Positions 62,299 through 64,000 of a stretch of 64,000 bases of DNA are shown piece after piece. Each line of letters begins with the position of its first letter. Within the stretch, counting starts at the first letter, position 1. The position numbers were made by a program, and so were the translations under genes. The notes under the pieces were generated by a model. It was not told the origin of the DNA. It saw nothing but the letters and a program-made list of their open reading frames with translations, and did no database searches. The DNA comes from DLAJ01 sp023663615 (lineage in GTDB: Bacteria; Bacillota; Clostridia; Lachnospirales; Lachnospiraceae): positions 434,001 through 498,000 of the forward strand of contig JAMPHA010000001.1 in the NCBI GenBank assembly GCA_023663615.1, given 5' to 3'.

Positions 62299-62535
62299 AT
62301 GGCCAATTTTACATCAAATACTTACCAAATGAAACGGGAAATTTTATCTTTTTCAAATAAAATTTCCAGAAAGCTTTCCAAACCCGACAGGAAGTTCTCT
62401 GCCGACATGACCTATGGCATGCTCGCTTCCGGCAGCTGCCTCCTGACCGACATTGTAGACCAGCTCCACGAAGCTCCCAAAAAAAATGCCCACCCGGTCA
62501 GCATCTTCTCAAAGATCCACTCTTCGAAAGAGAAA
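62299..62535 (+). mobile_element. 5' part of an IS transposase gene, cut by the assembly gap
   Basis: About 79 codons are present (FTSNTYQMKREILSFSNKIS, KFSADMTYGMLASGSCLLTD) after a strong AGAGGAGGA site. They resemble the N-terminus of IS4/IS1380-like DDE transposases; no catalytic residue is yet reached. The sequence right of the gap belongs to the unrelated yneA region, so most of the element is lost in the gap. The left end of the IS cannot be placed, though the AT-rich leader from about 62150 probably belongs to it. Confidence 0.65.
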
Positions 62536-62635
62536 NNNNNNNNNNNNNNNNNNNNNNNNNNNNNNNNNNNNNNNNNNNNNNNNNNNNNNNNNNNNNNNNN
62601 NNNNNNNNNNNNNNNNNNNNNNNNNNNNNNNNNNN
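62536..62635. other. assembly gap of 100 N
   Basis: This is exactly 100 unknown bases inside a transposase gene, as expected when a multicopy insertion sequence breaks a short-read assembly. The real length is probably over 1 kb. Confidence 0.95.
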
Positions 62636-62695
62636 TATTCAGTATACCAAATTCTAAAAATATATCAACAAACTTAGGAAAGAACCAATATGTAC

Positions 62696-62761
62696 TTGAC
62701 AAACAAATGTATGTTCGATATATTAAAGAAAAAGAGAACATATATTCGGAACAATCGTTCG
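62696..62761 (+). promoter_or_regulatory. SOS promoter with LexA boxes upstream of the yneA-like gene
   Basis: TTGACA and TATATT are spaced by 17 bases. A LexA-like box (CAAATGTATGTTCG, 62704-62717) lies in the spacer. A second box (GGAACAATCGTTCG, 62748-62761) matches the Firmicutes consensus CGAAC-N4-GTTCG at all but one defined position. A partial third (GAACATATATTC, 62736-62747) sits between. Confidence 0.75.
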
Positions 62762-62784
62762 GATTTCATGGGAGGATTTAAGAT

Positions 62785-63207
62785 ATGAATGCAAATACAG
62801 CAATCTACGGAAATTGTCATTTTCATACAGCGTACAGCCGTGATGAATTAAGAAAAAAACGGAATCTGCAAAGAAAGCGTTTACAGGAGACAAAGCGCCG
62901 GTTATTTTTTGTGACGGTGTCCCTTGCGTTGATCATGACATTAGGAATCGTGTTTGGCGGCTTTTTATCAAATGCCAACGCGTCGCGGACCAGCCAGCCG
63001 CAGGAACATAAATATTTTACGCAGCATACGATCAGCCACGACGAGACGCTTTGGGAAATCGCATCGCGATATGCAGATTCCCATTATGATGGAATTTTGG
63101 ATTATATTGATGAAGTAAAGGTAATGAATCATATAGACGATATTGACGAGATTCGCACAGGAAATGTTTTGTTATTACCATATTATTCTGTGGAACCGTT
63201 ACGGTAA
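62785..63207 (+). CDS. LysM-domain membrane protein, YneA-like SOS division inhibitor
   Basis: This 140-residue protein has a basic cytoplasmic N-terminus (about 20-40), one membrane helix (about 41-62) and a LysM peptidoglycan-binding domain (about 80-135, HDETLWEIASRYAD, LLLPYY). This is the layout of YneA, which delays cell division after DNA damage. The LexA boxes upstream support the role. GGGAGG before the ATG sets the start. lexA itself, usually divergent from such genes, is not visible; the scaffold gap lies where it might be. Confidence 0.82.
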   Translation: MNANTAIYGNCHFHTAYSRDELRKKRNLQRKRLQETKRRLFFVTVSLALIMTLGIVFGGFLSNANASRTSQPQEHKYFTQHTISHDETLWEIASRYADSHYDGILDYIDEVKVMNHIDDIDEIRTGNVLLLPYYSVEPLR

Positions 63208-63278
63208 GGTCAAAACCCTTAAAAAACCGTTACAGAACGCCAACAAGCTTTGGTATTGCCTAGAGGAGCCACTTCCTG

Positions 63279-63320
63279 TTCCATCTATTCGTTAAACTGT
63301 CGTTTAGCGAATAGATGGAA
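63279..63320. other. nineteen-base-pair hairpin between yneA-like and dtd genes
   Basis: Two 19-base arms differ at one position (G-U or A-C in RNA) and enclose the four bases TGTC. No T run follows on either side. It lies between convergent genes and could be a bidirectional mRNA end or a small palindromic insertion. Confidence 0.7.
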
Positions 63321-63421
63321 CCGTGTCGCGGTACTTCTTCTATTGCGTATCTTCGTGTAAGAAACCAACCGAATATTATTGGCTTATAAATCAATTTCGA
63401 TTGAGATTATGCACTGATTGA

Positions 63422-63877
63422 CTATGCACCGAAAAGCTGCTCGGAATCCAAAAGGATTGTGAATGGTCCGTGATTTACAAGCGATACATTCATCAGCGCG
63501 CCAAAGACGCCATGTTGTACAGGAAAGCCTTTGGAAGCGATCTGTGCCAGAATATATTCATAGAGGTGTTTTGCCGATTCAGCAGATCCGGCGTCCGTAA
63601 AGGAAGGACGATTACCCTTTCTGCAATCTGCATATAATGTAAATTGTGATACAACGAGCAGTTCTCCGCCGACATCCGCAACAGAACAATTGGTTTTTCC
63701 GGCCGCATCTTCAAATATGCGCAGCTTCAACATCTTTTCGATCATACGGTCTGCTATATCTGTCGTATCATGGTCACTGACGCCGACCAATACCAAAAGC
63801 CCGTTATGAATCTGCCCGACAAGCTCTTTGTCAACTTCGACAGATGCCTGTGATACCCGCTGGATGAAAAAGCGCAT
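63422..63877 (-). CDS. dtd: D-aminoacyl-tRNA deacylase
   Basis: This 151-residue protein has the DTD motifs SQFTLYADCRKGNRPSF (about 77-93) and a C-terminal NHGPFTILL that replaces the usual NxGPxT loop (cis Gly-Pro conserved). It removes D-amino acids from mischarged tRNAs. AAAAGGAG before the ATG sets the start. Confidence 0.96.
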   Translation of the reverse strand: MRFFIQRVSQASVEVDKELVGQIHNGLLVLVGVSDHDTTDIADRMIEKMLKLRIFEDAAGKTNCSVADVGGELLVVSQFTLYADCRKGNRPSFTDAGSAESAKHLYEYILAQIASKGFPVQHGVFGALMNVSLVNHGPFTILLDSEQLFGA

Positions 63878-63943
63878 GACCGCAACACTCCTTTTGCTAA
63901 TTTTTGCATGGATTTATATGATGGATGGATGATGTTTTGTATT

Positions 63944-64000
63944 TCACTTTTCCTGCTTCAATGATTTAGGCGTTATCTTCTTTTGATGATTCACTTTTTC
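63944..64000 (-). CDS. possible 3' end of a gene entering from the right edge
   Basis: Eighteen codons, rich in Lys and Gln, are open to the window edge and end in TGA about 65 bases before dtd. In many Firmicutes the gene upstream of dtd is relA, but this tail is too short to identify. Confidence 0.3.
   Translation of the reverse strand, partial: EKVNHQKKITPKSLKQEK

Overview
The window looks like a draft-assembly contig from a spore-forming gut Clostridium of the family Lachnospiraceae. The evidence is a cotJABC spore-coat operon, a group-B-type [FeFe] hydrogenase, a DUF6033-like protein, a GH36 alpha-galactosidase with a GPH-type symporter, several c-di-GMP proteins with sensor architectures common in that family, and strong Shine-Dalgarno sequences with sigma-A type promoters. 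The genus cannot be fixed from the sequence. Two runs of exactly 100 N (14726-14825 and 62536-62635) are scaffold gaps; one interrupts a transposase and the other an AlbA_2-domain pseudogene. Almost every gene is on the minus strand. Only the first gene, a truncated methyltransferase, the transposase fragment and a yneA-like gene are on the plus strand.

Layout, left to right. 0.1-5.9 kb: DUF1292 protein, UvrD-type helicase, gltX and a hydrogenase. 6-9 kb: a secreted SGNH hydrolase and a solitary large serine recombinase with a tiny coupled partner. 9-12.4 kb: an FtsX-type ABC exporter behind a strong promoter with repeated operator-like sites. 12.5-13.5 kb: cotJA-cotJB-cotJC. 13.7-16 kb: DegV, the first gap with its pseudogene, and the DUF6033-like gene. 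16.4-25.4 kb: a galactoside-use cluster reading TetR, GH2, GT-B-like protein, GPH symporter, GH36. 25.6-30.5 kb: pepD, an AT-rich AlbA_2 gene behind a leader with a terminator hairpin, a kinase fragment and argJ. 30.7-33 kb: a broken methyltransferase gene and a redox/CPBP operon whose TetR gene has been reduced to its ends. 33.4-36.3 kb: metY and infC-rpmI-rplT. 36.4-43.1 kb: an HD-GYP phosphodiesterase and a diguanylate cyclase in one operon with a Nudix gene, a nuclease remnant and a RelB/RelE-type toxin-antitoxin pair. 43.2-50.1 kb: a GT-C-like membrane protein frameshifted in a poly-G tract, argS, queH and an EAL protein. 50.2-59.9 kb: carAB, a HAD phosphatase, purL and a TetR regulator. 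60-64 kb: an unknown protein, an OFA-family transporter, the transposase fragment and gap, an SOS-regulated yneA-like gene and dtd.

The most unusual signal belongs to no standard feature class. At least five unrelated minus-strand genes (alpha-galactosidase, GH2, TetR, metY, HD-GYP) have short tandem duplications (unit 37-67 bp) that include or abut their own stop codon and run into the downstream spacer; a sixth case is weaker. The same window has in-frame tandem duplications of 36, 39 and 75 bp inside a helicase, a recombinase and an SGNH hydrolase. Other leads are the leader attenuator of the AlbA_2 gene, the collapsed TetR gene with its palindromic operator intact, the poly-G switch candidate, an 11-bp-spaced repeat array upstream of pepD, and a dispersed twin-hairpin element found twice.
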